Origin: Aminobacter aminovorans
Lineage (GTDB): Bacteria; Pseudomonadota; Alphaproteobacteria; Rhizobiales; Rhizobiaceae
NCBI RefSeq assembly: GCF_900445235.1
Contig: NZ_UFSM01000001.1
Span: 3,487,501-3,551,500 of the forward strand
Direction: 5' to 3'
DNA length: 64,000 nt
Shown piece by piece: positions 54,197-63,206 of the stretch. The first letter of the stretch is position 1. Every line of letters begins with the position of its first letter. The notes beneath the pieces are model-generated. The model was not told where the DNA came from. It was given only the letters and a program-made list of their open reading frames with translations, and made no database searches. The position numbers were made by a program, and so were the translations under genes.

Positions 54197-54637
54197 ATGC
54201 GCTATCTGCACACCATGGTCCGCGTCAAAGACATCGACGCCTCACTGGACTTCTACTGCAACAAGTTCGGCATGAAGGAGGTCCGTCGTTCCACCAACGA
54301 GAAGGGCCGCTACACGCTGATCTTCCTCGCCGCCTCCGAAGACGAGAGCACGGGTACCTCGTCGCAGGCGCCGCTGCTCGAACTGACCTTCAACTGGGAT
54401 ACGGAAGACTATCAGGGCGGGCGCAATTTCGGTCACCTCGCCTATGAGGTCGACGACATCTACGCCACCTGCCAGGACCTGATGAACAAGGGCGTCACCA
54501 TCAACCGGCCGCCGCGCGACGGCAACATGGCCTTCATCAAGTCGCCCGACGGCATCTCGATCGAGCTGCTGCAGAAGGGCGACCGCCAGGCACCGGCGGA
54601 ACCCTGGCTGTCGATGCCCAACATCGGCAGTTGGTAA
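54197..54637 (+). CDS. gloA: Lactoylglutathione lyase (glyoxalase I)
   Basis: Converts the methylglyoxal-glutathione hemithioacetal to S-lactoylglutathione. The 146-residue product has the metal ligands of the Ni/Co-type enzyme: His5 in RYLHTMVRV, Glu in LLELTFNWD, His in [11 protein letters not shown] and Glu in [13 protein letters not shown] precedes the ATG. Length and order match the family. It is divergent from the cold-shock gene. Confidence 0.95.
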   Translation: MRYLHTMVRVKDIDASLDFYCNKFGMKEVRRSTNEKGRYTLIFLAASEDESTGTSSQAPLLELTFNWDTEDYQGGRNFGHLAYEVDDIYATCQDLMNKGVTINRPPRDGNMAFIKSPDGISIELLQKGDRQAPAEPWLSMPNIGSW

Positions 54638-54696
54638 CAGCGCCGGCCAAAACCGGGACCGGCTTTCGAAAGCACGACATACCGGGGGGAAAGCCC

Positions 54697-55236
54697 TCAG
54701 GCCTTCTGGGCCATGTCAAGCAAGGTCAGCACGGTGCGCCAGTTGCGCATCGTGCCCGGCACCTTGAGGGTGCGCGGCAGCACTTCGGCGAATTTCGATT
54801 TGCCGAGACCATCGGGCGCGTGAAGGTAGAGCACGTCGCCCTTGACCGCGAAGCTTTCAGGACCGGTGCAGCGCTCCGCCAGCCGCGCGATCTCTTCGGC
54901 GGTCGGCTCACGCTCCAGCGCACTCGCATGCAGCTTGGTGTGATCCCCGGCCACTTCGGGATATGGATTGTTCGCCACCAGCGCCTCGAGCCAGTCGAGG
55001 TCGCGCACCATGAGGCGCGAACGAAAGCCCCAGCGCTTTTCGAAAGCCGTCTCGATCCCATCGGTCAGGGCGCCGGCATGGGCAGCCTCGGCCCTGAACA
55101 CCACATTGCCGCTCTGGATGTAGGTCGCAACATCGGCAAAGCCGAGTTCAGTGTAGAATGCGCGGAGTTCAGCCATCTTGACGATGCGGTTGCCGCCGAC
55201 ATTGATGCCGGAAAACAGCGCGACGAACACGCTCAT
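54697..55236 (-). CDS. DUF1697 family protein
   Basis: The 179-residue protein matches DUF1697 throughout: VALFSGINVGGNRIVKMAEL, the YIQSGNVVF strand and TLKVPGTMRNWRTVLTLLDM at the C-terminus. The family is a conserved small alpha/beta protein of unknown function, often called YybH-like in rhizobia. It overlaps the ilvA stop codon by four bases and lies on the same strand. Confidence 0.88.
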   Translation of the reverse strand: MSVFVALFSGINVGGNRIVKMAELRAFYTELGFADVATYIQSGNVVFRAEAAHAGALTDGIETAFEKRWGFRSRLMVRDLDWLEALVANNPYPEVAGDHTKLHASALEREPTAEEIARLAERCTGPESFAVKGDVLYLHAPDGLGKSKFAEVLPRTLKVPGTMRNWRTVLTLLDMAQKA

Positions 55237-56489
55237 ATGATGAAGCCGCCCAGCGTCTCGTTGTCGGTGATGTCCTGGTACTGCACGCCCTCGACATCGA
55301 AGCGTGCCTTGAGCAGGTCGAAATTCCGCCGGTCCTTGGTCTCGATGCCGATCAGCACCGAGCCGAAGTTCCGCGCCGATTTCTTGAGATATTCGAAGCG
55401 TGTGATGTCGTCGTCCGGCCCCATGAGCTCGAGGAAGTCGCGCAACGCACCGGGGCGCTGGGGAAAGCGAATGATGAAGTACTTCTTCAGCCCCTCGAAC
55501 CGCAGCGCCCGCTCCTTGACGTCGGGCAGGCGCTCGAAGTCGAAATTGCCGCCCGACACAACCGCCACCACGGTCTTGCCCTTGAGCTCCTTCTTCGAAA
55601 AGTCCTTGAGCGTGTCGATCGCCAAAGCGCCTGCCGGTTCCAGCACCACGCCCTCGATATTGAGCATCTCGATCATCGTGGCGCAGAGCCGGTTCTCCGG
55701 AACCAGATGGACGCTATCGGCCGGAAAATCCTTGAGCAGCCGCAGCGGCTCGCGACCGAGTTCGCCCACGGCAGCGCCGTCGACGAAATTGTCGACCTTG
55801 GCGAGCTTCACCCGCTTGCCGGTTGCGAGGCTGTCGCGCAGGCTCGGCGCGCCGGCGGGCTCACAGAAGACGAAGCGGGGCTTAGCACCTGTTTCGGCGA
55901 AGTAGCGCGTCACGCCGGCCGACAATCCGCCGCCGCCGACAGGCAACAGCACCATGTCGGGGGCACGCCCGTTCGGCATCTGCGCGGCGATCTCGAGCGC
56001 GACGGTCGCCTGCCCTTCGATGATGTCCTTGTGGTCGAATGGCGGCACCATGTGACCGCCAGAGCTTTCGCAGAACTCCAGGGCGGCGCGATAGCAGTCG
56101 TCGAAGAAGTCGCCGACCAGCTTGATCTCGACGAACTCGCCGCCGAACAGCCTTGTCTTGTCGATCTTCTGCTGCGGCGTGGTCACAGGCATGAACACCA
56201 CGCCGCGCTTGCCGAAATGCCGACAGACGAAGGCAAAGCCCTGGGCGTGATTGCCGGCCGAAGCACAGACGAACAGTTCGGCCTCGTTGCCGGCGGCAAG
56301 TGTCTTGCGGAAGAAATTCAACGCGCCGCGAATCTTGTAGGAGCGCACCGGGGTCAGGTCTTCGCGCTTCAGCAGCACGCGCGCGCCAGTCTTGCGCGAG
56401 AGATAGTCGTTCTCCTGCAGCGGCGTTTCGGGAAACAGCTGCCTCACCGCCCCGGCTGCCAGCACAACCCTTTCGGCAAAACTGGTCAT
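55233..56489 (-). CDS. ilvA: Threonine ammonia-lyase (threonine dehydratase)
   Basis: PLP enzyme deaminating threonine to 2-oxobutyrate, entry point of isoleucine synthesis. The 418-residue product has the PLP Lys in VRSYKIRGALNFF, the glycine-rich PLP phosphate site LPVGGGGLSAGVTRYFAE, and a C-terminal ACT-like regulatory domain (KYFIIRFPQRPGALRDFLEL). Residue spacing fits the biosynthetic form. It overlaps the DUF1697 gene; an ilvD relic lies 43 kb away in the window. Confidence 0.95.
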   Translation of the reverse strand: MTSFAERVVLAAGAVRQLFPETPLQENDYLSRKTGARVLLKREDLTPVRSYKIRGALNFFRKTLAAGNEAELFVCASAGNHAQGFAFVCRHFGKRGVVFMPVTTPQQKIDKTRLFGGEFVEIKLVGDFFDDCYRAALEFCESSGGHMVPPFDHKDIIEGQATVALEIAAQMPNGRAPDMVLLPVGGGGLSAGVTRYFAETGAKPRFVFCEPAGAPSLRDSLATGKRVKLAKVDNFVDGAAVGELGREPLRLLKDFPADSVHLVPENRLCATMIEMLNIEGVVLEPAGALAIDTLKDFSKKELKGKTVVAVVSGGNFDFERLPDVKERALRFEGLKKYFIIRFPQRPGALRDFLELMGPDDDITRFEYLKKSARNFGSVLIGIETKDRRNFDLLKARFDVEGVQYQDITDNETLGGFII

Positions 56490-56641
56490 GGCTTGGGCAC
56501 TCCTGAAATCGACCGGGCAAATGCTGTGGCCCGCGCCCCCGCGCTATTGCATATTCGGCGCCGTGAAGCCACTGTCCGGCTCCCGCCGCCAGGTTCAGGC
56601 CGACAGATTGGCTCGCCGCGATACATTGGGGATACGTCTCG

Positions 56642-58099
56642 GTGAACAGAATTGCCGTCCGCGCCGCGATCCACATCGCAGCCGTCTTTGCCATCTACCT
56701 GTCTGTTGCGATGCTCCTGCCGGCGGCTGTCGACCTCTACTACGGCAATGACGACTGGCGTTCCTTCGCCTTCACGGCCCTGTTCATGGGCGGGCTTTCG
56801 CTGGCGATCGCGCTCGCCACGCAGGGCCGCGTGCCGCCGGCCAACACCCGCTTCGGCTTCCTTCTGGTCAATTTCCTCTGGATCACGCTGGCGATCGCCG
56901 GGGCCGTACCGTTCATGACCTCGTCGCTCGGCCTGAGCGTCACCGATTCCTTCTTCGAATCGGTGTCGGGCGTCACCACCACCGGCTCGACAGTCATCAA
57001 TGGCCTGGACACGGCACCGCCCGGCATCCTGCTGTGGCGCTCGCTGCTCAGCTTCATGGGCGGTCTCGGCGTCATCGCCCTCGGCCTGTTCCTCTTGCCG
57101 TTCCTCAACATCGGCGGCGTGTCCTACTTCAAGATCGAATCCTCCGACATCGAGGACCGCCCGTTCGAACGTTTCCAGACCTTCACCGTCTCGCTGATCG
57201 GCATCTACACGGTGCTGGTCGTCGCCTGCACTATCTCCTATGTCGCCGCCGGCATGGAGGGTTTCCACGCCGTCAACCACGCCATGTCGACGGTCGCGAC
57301 AGGCGGTTTCTCCACCCACGACACCTCGTTCCTGCGCTATGCCGACAACCCTGCCATCCTGTGGACCGGCATCATCTTCATGTTCATCGGCGGCCTGCCG
57401 TTTTCGATCATGATCCTGTTTGCCGTGCGTGGACGGCTCGATGCACTGCGCGACCCGCAGATCCGCGTCTATGCCGGCTACTGCATCGTCTTTGCCGTCG
57501 CCGTCGCCATTTACCTGCGCGTCAACATGGGAATGCCGTTCTTTACAGCGCTGACCCACTCGACGTTCAACCTGATGTCGATCATCACTACCGCCGGCTT
57601 TGCCAGCGACGACTACAATCAGTGGGGGCCGTTCGCCATCGGTTGCATCTTCGTGGCCACCTTCCTCGGCGGCTGCTCCGGCTCGACCACCGGCGGCATC
57701 AAGGCCTACCGCTTCCTCATCCTGTTCGAGCTGTTGTCCAACGGTCTGCGCCGCCTGATCTACCCCAATACGGTGACTCCTGTGCGCTATGGCGACCGCA
57801 CGGTGGCACCCGAGATGCAGAGCGCGGTGGTGCTGTTTATCGCCTCCTTCATGGTGCTCTGGGCCATCACCATCGTATTGCTCAGCGCCACCGGGCTCGA
57901 TTTCATCACAGCCGTCACCGGCTCGCTGACCTCACTCACCAATGTCGGTCCAGGCCTCGGCCCGACTATCGGCCCGGTCGGCAATTTCTCCTCGCTGCCT
58001 GACGCCGCCAAGTGGATCTGCTCGGCGGCGATGCTGCTGGGTCGTCTCGAAATCCTGGCCGTCCTGGTGATCTTCACGCCAACTTTCTGGGGTCGCTAA
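56642..58099 (+). CDS. trkH: Trk-type potassium uptake protein TrkH
   Basis: The 485-residue integral membrane protein is the ion-conducting subunit of Trk. It has the repeated MPM units with selectivity-filter residues in SVSGVTTTGSTV, ATGGFSTHDTSF, TTAGFASDDYNQ and NVGPGLGPTIGP. The start codon is GTG with GGGGATA upstream. It needs a TrkA partner, which is not in the window. Confidence 0.93.
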   Translation: MNRIAVRAAIHIAAVFAIYLSVAMLLPAAVDLYYGNDDWRSFAFTALFMGGLSLAIALATQGRVPPANTRFGFLLVNFLWITLAIAGAVPFMTSSLGLSVTDSFFESVSGVTTTGSTVINGLDTAPPGILLWRSLLSFMGGLGVIALGLFLLPFLNIGGVSYFKIESSDIEDRPFERFQTFTVSLIGIYTVLVVACTISYVAAGMEGFHAVNHAMSTVATGGFSTHDTSFLRYADNPAILWTGIIFMFIGGLPFSIMILFAVRGRLDALRDPQIRVYAGYCIVFAVAVAIYLRVNMGMPFFTALTHSTFNLMSIITTAGFASDDYNQWGPFAIGCIFVATFLGGCSGSTTGGIKAYRFLILFELLSNGLRRLIYPNTVTPVRYGDRTVAPEMQSAVVLFIASFMVLWAITIVLLSATGLDFITAVTGSLTSLTNVGPGLGPTIGPVGNFSSLPDAAKWICSAAMLLGRLEILAVLVIFTPTFWGR

Positions 58100-58243
58100 C
58101 TCTGTGAACTCTGGTGCGGAAACCCTTGTTTTCGCCACAATTTCGGCAATCCGGCAACACTCGTCCACCGACTTCCGCTGAAGCTGATAGTTTCGGCTGG
58201 ACCCGACTTACTTCCGCCACTATCAGCCGGTCGGGAGGAAGGC

Positions 58244-59356
58244 ATGCTGAACGCACTGCCCGTCAGAGAGATCATCAAAGTGTCGCCGTCGAAATACTGC
58301 CTTGTCATCGCCGCCCTCCTTCTGTCCGGTTGCATCGGGCAGCCGTCCGGCGCGCTTTTGACAGGTGCCGTGGTCAATGTCCCGGTCCAGGAGATCGCCG
58401 GCAACCATGCGATTTTCGTCGCCTCGACGCGCCAGTACGCCGCCGACAACAAGGAGGTCTTCGATCGGGACCGTTCGGCGATACTGAATTTCGCGCGCGT
58501 CGACGTGACCGTTCCCAAAATCCACAAGACCGGCCAGATCGAGCTGCGCAACCGCAAGGATCCCGATCCGACAAAGTACTTCACCGCAACCAACGCAGTC
58601 GGCTACCAGACGCAGCCCGAATTCTCCAAGGCGCTCAGCGCCGACATCGCTGCGCGCGGCGGCCGCGCCATGCTGTTCGTACACGGCTACAACACCTCGT
58701 TCGACGCCGGCGTCTATCGCGCCACCCAGATCGCACATGACTCGGGCTATACCGGCACGCCGGTATTGTTTTCCTGGGCGTCCGGCGGCAACACGACCGA
58801 CTATGTCTATGACAGGGAAAGTGCTGCGGCCGCACGCGACCAGCTCGAGGTGACGCTGCGCATGCTCGCCCAGTCGGGCGCGCGCCGCATCGACATCGTA
58901 GCGCATTCGATGGGCACCTGGGTGACCATGGAAGCACTGCGGCAGCTCGCGCTCACCGGCGACCGTGACCTTGGTGGAAAGCTCGGCGACGTGGTGCTCG
59001 CCTCTCCCGATATCGACGTCGACGTGTTCAAGAGCCAGATGCGCCGCTACGGCAAGCCGACCAAGCCGTTCTTCCTGATGACCTCGGGCGACGACCGCGC
59101 GCTCAAGCTGTCGGGAATCCTGGCCGGTTCCAAGCCGCGCCTTGGCGACTACAAGAACGCCGCCGATCTCGCCGAATATGGCGTCATCGTCGTCGACCTG
59201 TCGGATGCCAAGGGCGCCGACAGCTTCAACCACACCAAGTTCGCCGACAACCCGCAAATGGTGAAGCTGCTCGGCCAACGCCTGCGCGCCGACGACGGCT
59301 TCGCCAGCGACCGCGAGGTCACCGACCGCATCAACATGCTTGGCGGGCTGCAGTAG
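58244..59356 (+). CDS. Lipoprotein alpha/beta hydrolase (DUF900 type)
   Basis: The 370-residue product has a lipoprotein signal with lipobox LLLSGC (IAALLLSGCIGQPSG), then the DUF900 esterase fold: VATRLSVNF-like BFAST strands, FVHGYNTSFDAGVYRATQIA, the nucleophile elbow VAHSMGTWVTMEAL with catalytic Ser, and a C-terminal His in DSFNHTKFADN. GGAGGAAGG precedes the ATG. It is probably anchored in the outer or inner membrane; substrate unknown. Confidence 0.85.
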   Translation: MLNALPVREIIKVSPSKYCLVIAALLLSGCIGQPSGALLTGAVVNVPVQEIAGNHAIFVASTRQYAADNKEVFDRDRSAILNFARVDVTVPKIHKTGQIELRNRKDPDPTKYFTATNAVGYQTQPEFSKALSADIAARGGRAMLFVHGYNTSFDAGVYRATQIAHDSGYTGTPVLFSWASGGNTTDYVYDRESAAAARDQLEVTLRMLAQSGARRIDIVAHSMGTWVTMEALRQLALTGDRDLGGKLGDVVLASPDIDVDVFKSQMRRYGKPTKPFFLMTSGDDRALKLSGILAGSKPRLGDYKNAADLAEYGVIVVDLSDAKGADSFNHTKFADNPQMVKLLGQRLRADDGFASDREVTDRINMLGGLQ

Positions 59357-59377
59357 GGGCGCACACTCCGGAACGAA

Positions 59378-59400
59378 AAAGGGCGCCTCGGGCGCCCTTT
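59378..59400. terminator. Bidirectional terminator between esterase and ade
   Basis: A perfect 10-bp stem AAAGGGCGCC/GGCGCCCTTT with a three-base loop and T runs on both strands, between the two convergent genes. Confidence 0.85.
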
Positions 59401-59428
59401 CTTTTGTCCTTGGTCGTGGCGCTCCCGC

Positions 59429-61240
59429 TCAGATGAACAGGTCGACCTTCTCGAAGGTCCTGACGTCGACCAGACCGACATCAGATATACGCAGTTCGGG
59501 GATGACCACCAGCGCCAGCAGCGAGTGCTGCATGTAGGCGTTGTTGAGGCTGCAGCCCATGTCGCGCATCGCCTGCACAAGCTTGTCGGCCTTGGCGGCG
59601 ACGATCTCGGCGCGCTCGTCCGACATCAGGCCGGCGATCGGCATCTCGACCAGCGCCAGTTCCTTGCCCTGGGAGAACAGCACCACGCCGCCGCCGACCT
59701 GCCCGAGCCGGTTGGCGGCCAGCGCCATGTCGGCCTTGTTGGTGCCGACGACGATCATGTGGTGGCTGTCATGCGCAACTGTCGAGGCCAGCGCACAGTC
59801 CTTCATGTAGCCGAAGCCCGATACAAAGGCGTTGGTCACCTGCCCGGTGGCGCGGTGGCGCTCGACGAGCGCGATCTGGCAGACGTCGTTGCGGCGGTCC
59901 ATTCCGACCAGCCCGTCCTCGACCGGCAGGTCAGCCTCCAGCGCACGCGTCGGCGCCTGGTTCTCGATCACGCCGATGACGCGCACGCGGACCTCATTGG
60001 CGCCTTCCGGCGCCTTGATGTCGAAGTCGGCGGCACCCAACTGCTTGCCGAGCTTGACCGTGTTCTTGGCTTCGGCGGGATAGGCATAGGCAGGAATGTC
60101 GATGTCGAGCTTGCCGGCCTTGGCGACACGTACGCCGCGGGCATAGACCTCGTCGATCCTCATCTCGGCCAGGTCCGAGACGATCAGCACGTCGGCCAGC
60201 CGGCCCGGCGTGATCGAGCCAAGCTCGTGCTCGAGGCGGAAGTGCTGCGCGGTGTTGATCGTCGCCATCTGGATCGCGGTCACAGGCTTCAACCCCTGCT
60301 GGATGGCATGGCGCACGACGCGGTCCATATGCCCCTCATGCACCAGTGTGCCGGAATGGCTGTCATCGGTGCAGAGGATGAAGTTGCGCGGGTCGATGCC
60401 CATCTCTGTCACCGCCTTGATCTGGCTGGCGACGTCGTACCAGGCCGAGCCCAGCCGGAGCATCGCCTTCATGCCCTGGCGGACACGCGCGATGGCGTCC
60501 TCGGCGCGGGTGCCCTCGTGGTCATCCTCGGGGCCGCCGGCGACATAGCCGTGGAACGGCAAGCCGAGGTCAGGCGAGGCATAGTGGCCGCCAACGGTCT
60601 TGCCGGCCTTCACGGTCTCGGCAATTTCGCCTGACATAACCGGATTGTTGGCGGCGACGCCGGGAAAATTCATCACTTCGCCGAGGCCGATGATGTTCTC
60701 CCAGGTCATCGCCTCGGCAACGTCCTCGACGGTCAGCACCGCACCGGCATTCTCCAGCCCCGGCGCCGACGGCACGCAGGACGGCATCTGCACATGCACG
60801 TTGATCGGCATGGCGAGCGCCTCGTCATGCATCAGCCTGACGCCTTTGAGGCCGAGCACATTGGCGATCTCGTGCGGGTCGATGAACATCGAGGTGGTGC
60901 CATGCGGGATGACCGCGCGGGAGAATTCGGTGACGGTCACCATGCCGCTCTCGACATGCATATGCGCGTCGCACAGGCCGGGCACGAGATAGCGCCCGCC
61001 GGCATCGACGACCTTGGTACCCTGGCCGATGGCGTGGCTGGCGTTCGGCCCGCAATAGGCGAAGCGCCCGGCAACGATTGCCAGGTCGGTGCCCGCGATG
61101 ATCTCGCCCGAATGCACGTTCACCCAGCGGCCGTTGCGGATAACGAGGTCGGCCGGCTTGCGACCCATTGCGACGTCGACCAGTTCAGGGGCGGTCTCGG
61201 TCCAGGGGCGCGGCTTGGCGAAGGCGGTCTTGTTGGGCAT
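59429..61240 (-). CDS. ade: Adenine deaminase
   Basis: Zinc/iron amidohydrolase converting adenine to hypoxanthine. The 603-residue product has the metal motif DAHMHVESGMVTVTEF, IDPHEIANVLGLKG, CTDDSHSGTLVHEGH and the family C-terminal DMGCSLNNAYMQHSLLALVV. Length equals the family norm. Divergent from dctB and convergent with the esterase gene. Confidence 0.96.
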   Translation of the reverse strand: MPNKTAFAKPRPWTETAPELVDVAMGRKPADLVIRNGRWVNVHSGEIIAGTDLAIVAGRFAYCGPNASHAIGQGTKVVDAGGRYLVPGLCDAHMHVESGMVTVTEFSRAVIPHGTTSMFIDPHEIANVLGLKGVRLMHDEALAMPINVHVQMPSCVPSAPGLENAGAVLTVEDVAEAMTWENIIGLGEVMNFPGVAANNPVMSGEIAETVKAGKTVGGHYASPDLGLPFHGYVAGGPEDDHEGTRAEDAIARVRQGMKAMLRLGSAWYDVASQIKAVTEMGIDPRNFILCTDDSHSGTLVHEGHMDRVVRHAIQQGLKPVTAIQMATINTAQHFRLEHELGSITPGRLADVLIVSDLAEMRIDEVYARGVRVAKAGKLDIDIPAYAYPAEAKNTVKLGKQLGAADFDIKAPEGANEVRVRVIGVIENQAPTRALEADLPVEDGLVGMDRRNDVCQIALVERHRATGQVTNAFVSGFGYMKDCALASTVAHDSHHMIVVGTNKADMALAANRLGQVGGGVVLFSQGKELALVEMPIAGLMSDERAEIVAAKADKLVQAMRDMGCSLNNAYMQHSLLALVVIPELRISDVGLVDVRTFEKVDLFI

Positions 61241-61361
61241 GCTGGGAATCCTGTCTGCTTTGCCCGACTGTAACGAAAGCCGAGCCGGAAAACAGGGCCT
61301 TGGTTGTTTGAGCGCGGCCGACCGCTATACTTGCCGACATCAATCGGGTTCGGGCGCATCG

Positions 61362-63206
61362 ATGCCGCAGTTTTTCGAAGGACGACGTTGGCTCTGGCCC
61401 GGCATCGCGGTTGCGGTGCTGGCCGCGGCGATCGTCTTTTTCGGCGGCGCCTTGGCCAACCGCGCCTATCTCGACGAGGCGGCGGCGCGCGGCCAGACCA
61501 CGCTCAGGCTCGCTGTCGCCGCTCTTGCCGGCCAGATGAACCGCTTCGAGCCCTTGCCCGAGCTTATCGCCGACCACGAGGACATCAAGGAGCTTGTCAG
61601 CGATCCGGACAATCCGGTTCTGCGCGCACGTGCCAACGATTACCTCAAGGAAATCAACGCGCTGCTGAAGTCCTCCGACATATATGTTTTGATCCCCGGC
61701 GGCGAGACGATCGCCGCCTCCAACCACGACCTGGCGATCAGCTTTGTCGGTGAGAATTTCTCCTACCGCCCCTACTACCAGGATGCCATTCGCGGCAATC
61801 TCGGGCGCTTCTTTGCGCTCGGCACGACCTCGCTCAAGCGCGGCTACTACTTCTCCTCGCCGATCCGCGTCGGCATGGAGATCCGTGGCGTGGTCGTGTT
61901 CAAGGTCGACATCGACGCGATCGAGGCCTCGTGGAAAGGCGGCGACCACGAAATCATCGTCACAGACCCCGAAGGCATCATCTTCATGAGCGGCCGGCCC
62001 GACTGGCTCTACGCCAGCCTCACGCCGCTTACCGACGAACGGCGCGCTCGCACCGAAACGTCGCGCCGCTATGCCGATGCGATGCTGCGCGAATTGCCGG
62101 TGATACGAAGTGCCGCCGATGACGGCCAGCCCTTGTTGCGCATTGCCGAGGACGGCAAGTCGCGCGAATTCCTCGAACTGGCCGAAGAGATGCCCGAAGC
62201 GCGCTGGACCGTACGTGTCCTGGCGGATACCGCGTCCGCCCATGCGCAGGCGCTGACGGCGGTCATCTCGGCGCTGCTGGCGCTCGGCCTCGCCGCGCTC
62301 GGCGGCGCCGTCGTCCTGCAGCGCCGCGCCCGTCTTGCCGAGCGTATGCAGATGCAGCAGAGCGCGCAGGTCGAACTCGAGCGCCGGGTCGACGAGCGCA
62401 CCGCCGACCTCGCCCTGGTCAACAGCCGGCTGGAAACAGAGGTAGCCGAGCGACGTACCGCCGAACAGCAATTGCGCCAGACCCAGGCGGATTTGATTCA
62501 AGCCGGCAAGCTCGCAGCCCTTGGCCAGATGTCGGCAGCACTGTCACACGAATTCAACCAGCCGCTCGCCGCGGTGAAGACCTATGCCGAAAATGCAGCG
62601 ACGCTGATCGACCGCGCGCGCATCGAGGAAGCGCGCGACAACGTTTCGCGCATTTCGAGCCTCGCCGACCGCATGGCCTCGATCAGCCGTCACCTCAGGA
62701 ACTTTGCCCGCAAGCCAAACCAGAAGCTGGGAGCCGTTGCGCTCGACGAAGTTGTCCACGACACCGAGGAGATCGTGGCGTGGCGTCTCAAGGCCGCCGA
62801 TGCGTCACTGTCGGTCGACCTCGGACCGACGCCGCCTGCCGTCAAGGCCGGCTCGGTGCGTCTGCAGCAGGTGCTGGTCAACATCGTAACCAACGCCGCC
62901 GATGCGGTCGAAGGCAGATCCGACCGGCGCATCGAACTTGTCGCGCGGCGCAAGGGCTCCAAGGTCACCATATCAGTCCGCGACCATGGCCCCGGCGTGC
63001 CGCCGGCAATTGCCGAGCGCATCTTCGATCCGTTCTTCTCGACCAAGGGCGTGGGCAAGGGCCTAGGTCTTGGGCTTTCGATTTCCTATAATATCGTCAA
63101 GGACTTCGGTGGGAGTCTTGGCATATTGAATCACCCGGAAGGCGGCGCTTTGTTCACCATTGAGCTCGATGCGGCCCGCGCTGCGATCCGCGAGGCGGCC
63201 GAATGA
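61362..63206 (+). CDS. dctB: C4-dicarboxylate sensor histidine kinase DctB
   Basis: Senses C4-dicarboxylates and phosphorylates DctD to switch on dctA. The 614-residue product has a first transmembrane helix near residues 13-32, a periplasmic tandem-PAS-like (Cache) sensor domain (RPYYQDAIRGNLGRFFALGT, YYFSSPIRVG), a second transmembrane helix near 298-318, a coiled linker and the kinase core with phospho-acceptor H396 in ALSHEFNQPLAAVK and the ATP-lid motifs NIVTNAADAV, DHGPGVP and GKGLGLGLSISY. The ATG overlaps no gene; dctD starts in the overlap ATGA. Confidence 0.93.
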   Translation: MPQFFEGRRWLWPGIAVAVLAAAIVFFGGALANRAYLDEAAARGQTTLRLAVAALAGQMNRFEPLPELIADHEDIKELVSDPDNPVLRARANDYLKEINALLKSSDIYVLIPGGETIAASNHDLAISFVGENFSYRPYYQDAIRGNLGRFFALGTTSLKRGYYFSSPIRVGMEIRGVVVFKVDIDAIEASWKGGDHEIIVTDPEGIIFMSGRPDWLYASLTPLTDERRARTETSRRYADAMLRELPVIRSAADDGQPLLRIAEDGKSREFLELAEEMPEARWTVRVLADTASAHAQALTAVISALLALGLAALGGAVVLQRRARLAERMQMQQSAQVELERRVDERTADLALVNSRLETEVAERRTAEQQLRQTQADLIQAGKLAALGQMSAALSHEFNQPLAAVKTYAENAATLIDRARIEEARDNVSRISSLADRMASISRHLRNFARKPNQKLGAVALDEVVHDTEEIVAWRLKAADASLSVDLGPTPPAVKAGSVRLQQVLVNIVTNAADAVEGRSDRRIELVARRKGSKVTISVRDHGPGVPPAIAERIFDPFFSTKGVGKGLGLGLSISYNIVKDFGGSLGILNHPEGGALFTIELDAARAAIREAAE